IMG/VR virus record: IMGVR_UViG_3300044707_000169
Location: 1 to 21,145 of that record
DNA length: 21,145 nucleotides
Source of the DNA: a virus
Direction: 5' to 3' (one strand)
Every line of letters starts with the position of its first letter. Position 1 is the first letter of the stretch. Both the position numbers and the translations under genes were made by a program. Shown here in pieces: positions 20,097 to 21,145 of this stretch. The notes under the pieces are model-generated. The model did no database searches. It was given only the letters and a program-made list of their open reading frames with translations, and was not told the DNA's origin.

Positions 20097-20223
20097 TGTT
20101 GTCTATTATTGGTGTATTGATTTGTTTCAATTTTAACTCCCTTGCGCCTCTCTTAATTAGTTCTTTGGCAAGGATGTCATTGGCTCTCTTAATAGTGCCA
20201 TCAGATAAGATGTAGAATCTCAT
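19996..20223 (-). CDS. Hypothetical protein, 75 aa, overlaps scaffold gene
   Basis: The first 41 residues (MRFYILSDGTIKRANDILAK, then ELIKRGARELKLKQ) look like a real small protein; a 'M-(K/R)-(Y/F)-Y-I-x-x-x-G-x-x-x-x-A ... L-x-x-x-G-A-(R/K)-E' start is common in small genes beside phage head genes. The last 33 residues are read from the overlap with the scaffold start and are basic and low in complexity. I prefer the ATG at 20223 to the one at 20241. The 101-base overlap is large for a phage, so the C-terminus could be a by-product. Confidence 0.58.
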   Translation of the reverse strand: MRFYILSDGTIKRANDILAKELIKRGARELKLKQINTPIIDNNETRRSIGTDEVPQSRPSGKRRRSKREVPRELD

Positions 20224-20261
20224 TGCGTAAAAGTAATGCATTGCCTATTCAAATGCAAACC

Positions 20262-20289
20262 AAAAAAGCCTACTTGTTAGGTAGGCTTT
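20262..20289 (-). terminator. Terminator after the 70-aa gene
   Basis: On the minus strand AAAGCCTAC (20289-20281) pairs with GTAGGCTTT (20273-20265) around a 7-nt loop, and the T-run continues to 20262. The 9-bp stem differs in sequence from the GGGAGG family. Confidence 0.85.
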
Positions 20290-20307
20290 GTATCAAGTTA
20301 TGGTAGG

Positions 20308-20520
20308 CTACTTGTAGAATACTCGTTTGATTCGTACTTGATTGATGAGCATCCAGTCTTCATATCCATCTTGGTACACATCTACATCATAGATAGATTC
20401 TATGACATCATACCCTACCTTGCGTAACTTGTAGTCCCCTACTTTGTTAAAAGGCATTCCTGCGATTACTGGAGATTTGCTTCTCTTCTTTTCGATTCTC
20501 TTGGCAATTGGTGAATTCAT
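20308..20520 (-). CDS. Hypothetical protein, 70 aa
   Basis: A 70-aa protein: basic N-terminus (AKRIEKKRSKSPVIAGMPFN), then a beta-rich region (YKLRKVGYDVIESIYDVDVY, EDWMLINQVRIKRVFY). No family recognised. It lies between two terminators (20544-20568 and 20262-20289); its leader follows the first of them by a few bases and contains TTTTAAACA. It therefore depends on read-through or on a weak local start. Confidence 0.68.
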   Translation of the reverse strand: MNSPIAKRIEKKRSKSPVIAGMPFNKVGDYKLRKVGYDVIESIYDVDVYQDGYEDWMLINQVRIKRVFYK

Positions 20521-20543
20521 CTGATTGTATGTTTAAAAGTTAT

Positions 20544-20568
20544 AAAAAATGGGAGGATTGCTCCTCCC
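20544..20568 (-). terminator. Terminator after the 55-aa cassette gene
   Basis: On the minus strand GGGAGGA (20568-20562) pairs with TCCTCCC (20557-20551) around a 4-nt loop, followed by A and T6 (20549-20544). It lies seven bases after the 55-aa gene. Confidence 0.84.
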
Positions 20569-20575
20569 TTTAGGA

Positions 20576-20743
20576 TTATTTAATTTTGTATGCCAAAGTT
20601 GTGTCAGTATCAACAATTTTCTCTGCTCTTTTTTCTTTGATAGCATTAAAGATAACGCTATGGATTTCTTCGTTTTTGGTGATTACTCCGAAAAGCATTC
20701 CAAATTTTTGACCTCTGTTTACGATTGCAAGTTGTGTTTTCAT
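20576..20743 (-). CDS. Inserted cassette gene, hypothetical protein, 55 aa
   Basis: A 55-aa protein (MKTQLAIVNRGQKFGMLFGV, then ITKNEEIHSVIFNAIKEKRA). The ATG at 20743 is chosen since further upstream the frame passes through the promoter. Strand-strand-helix-like, net basic, no membrane segment, no known family. It has its own promoter (20767-20796) and terminator (20544-20568) and interrupts the head operon right after the minor head protein. Its size and layout fit a host-takeover or anti-defence moron, but this is inferred from context alone. Confidence 0.75.
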   Translation of the reverse strand: MKTQLAIVNRGQKFGMLFGVITKNEEIHSVIFNAIKEKRAEKIVDTDTTLAYKIK

Positions 20744-20766
20744 AGTTTCTTCGTTGTTTGGTTCAG

Positions 20767-20796
20767 CAAATGTAAAACCTTTATTTGATTCTGCAA
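20767..20796 (-). promoter_or_regulatory. Shared cassette promoter (copy 1)
   Basis: On the minus strand TTG (20796-20794), 19 bp, TACATTTG (20774-20767), a full match to TTG-N19-TAnnTTTG, followed by CTGAACCAAACA. The best of the four related promoters. The spacer is CAGAATCAAATAAAGGTTT. Confidence 0.82.
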
Positions 20797-20876
20797 TACC
20801 TAATCGAAAATAAATCAAAAATATTTTTTGTAGGATTCTTGTAGGATTCCTACTGCACTGATTATGTGCAATATGA

Positions 20877-21145
20877 TTAATCGTAGAATCCCTCTGCCTT
20901 GGCTCTTGCCTTAATGGTTTCGGGGACTTTATTATCGGGGACTGGGACAAGATAATGTCTGCAGTTCCATCCACCAACAAAGGTGAATATAGATTTTGAA
21001 TCTGTACCATCTATCCTCCCTGCCCAAGAACCATCTCTAATGTCATTAACGCCTGCACTATTCTTGCCATCTCCCCACATCTCAATCTCTTTTCTGTGGA
21101 ATATCTGTCCCTCTCTATGCTCACAGAATGGTCTTGTGGTAGGTA
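20877..21145 (-). CDS. Minor head protein, Mu gpF-like, C-terminal part (cut by window edge)
   Basis: The frame is open to the right edge, so the ATG at 21080 is internal. The visible 88 residues carry TTRPFCEHREGQIFHRKEIE, then DIRDGSWAGRIDGT, and finally GGWNCRHYLVPVP. The order 'RPFC-x-x-x-x-G-x-x-(F)-x-x-x-E-(I) ... G-G-x-N-C-R-H' is the signature of the C-terminal domain of phage head morphogenesis (Mu gpF/SPP1 gp7) proteins, a minor capsid component that sits near the portal. The conserved Cys and His residues are intact. The portal gene is expected just upstream, outside the window. Confidence 0.9.
   Translation of the reverse strand, partial: PTTRPFCEHREGQIFHRKEIEMWGDGKNSAGVNDIRDGSWAGRIDGTDSKSIFTFVGGWNCRHYLVPVPDNKVPETIKARAKAEGFYD

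Noticed and set aside
1-21145. Absence of CCGG as a further sign of restriction avoidance
   Set aside because: CCG and CGG are both so rare here that zero or a few CCGG would be expected anyway.
1-21145. tRNA genes, CRISPR arrays, insertion sequences, attachment sites
   Set aside because: No cloverleaf, repeat-spacer series, transposase, integrase or flanking direct repeats seen on either strand.

Overview
The window looks like most of a small tailed-phage genome that infects a member of the Bacteroidota. Every gene I can support lies on the minus strand, so transcription runs from high to low coordinates. The host group is inferred from three things. The clearest promoters fit the Bacteroidota pattern (TTG, about 17-20 bp, TAnnTTTG). 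Few genes have a Shine-Dalgarno sequence. Many of the small proteins resemble families I know from flavobacterial and Bacteroides phages. I see no tRNA, CRISPR array, integrase, repressor, transposase or DNA polymerase, which suggests a strictly lytic phage that uses host polymerase.

Layout in transcription order. (1) 21145-18870, head assembly: the C-terminal end of a Mu gpF-like minor head protein, small genes, a scaffold-like protein and two small conserved genes. (2) 18823-16774, capsid: an inserted 189-aa cassette gene, then the presumed major capsid gene with its own promoter between terminators and a possible frameshifted or separate micro-ORF at its 3' end. (3) 16752-11944, virion: a Cys-rich structural protein, a head-tail joining candidate, an 838-aa neck-plus-fibre protein and two small fibre-associated proteins. 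(4) 11943-9366, lysis: a T4-like lysozyme with a Glu-Cys-Thr triad, a holin candidate, a membrane protein, a PAS + histidine-kinase dimerisation (DHp) protein without an ATPase domain, a small protein and a spanin-like coiled coil. (5) 9294-4067, nucleic-acid metabolism: three early-type genes including an SSB-like protein, a coiled-coil recombination-associated protein, an HTH-like protein, a PD-(D/E)XK nuclease, a VRR-NUC nuclease, a replication-initiator-like protein (DUF6291-type) behind a structured leader, and then an inserted cassette. (6) 4375-1, DnaB-family helicase, small accessory genes, and the small and large terminase subunits.

The left edge cuts terL after 207 codons and the right edge cuts the minor head protein. 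In related phages the order is terL, portal, minor head protein, so the missing part may be only about 2-3 kb and the whole genome perhaps 24 kb if circular or circularly permuted (inference). No tape measure or tail tube gene is visible, which fits a short-tailed virion.

Points most worth a second look: the lone PAS-DHp protein inside the lysis cassette; a 5' leader before the replication gene that combines a promoter, a hairpin, a long stem with a U-rich tail and a possible loop-loop pairing; three promoter-ORF-terminator cassettes that share an extended promoter, plus a fourth promoter copy; the apparent complete absence of GATC, GGCC, AGCT and CTAG; and a slippery heptamer immediately before the capsid stop codon.
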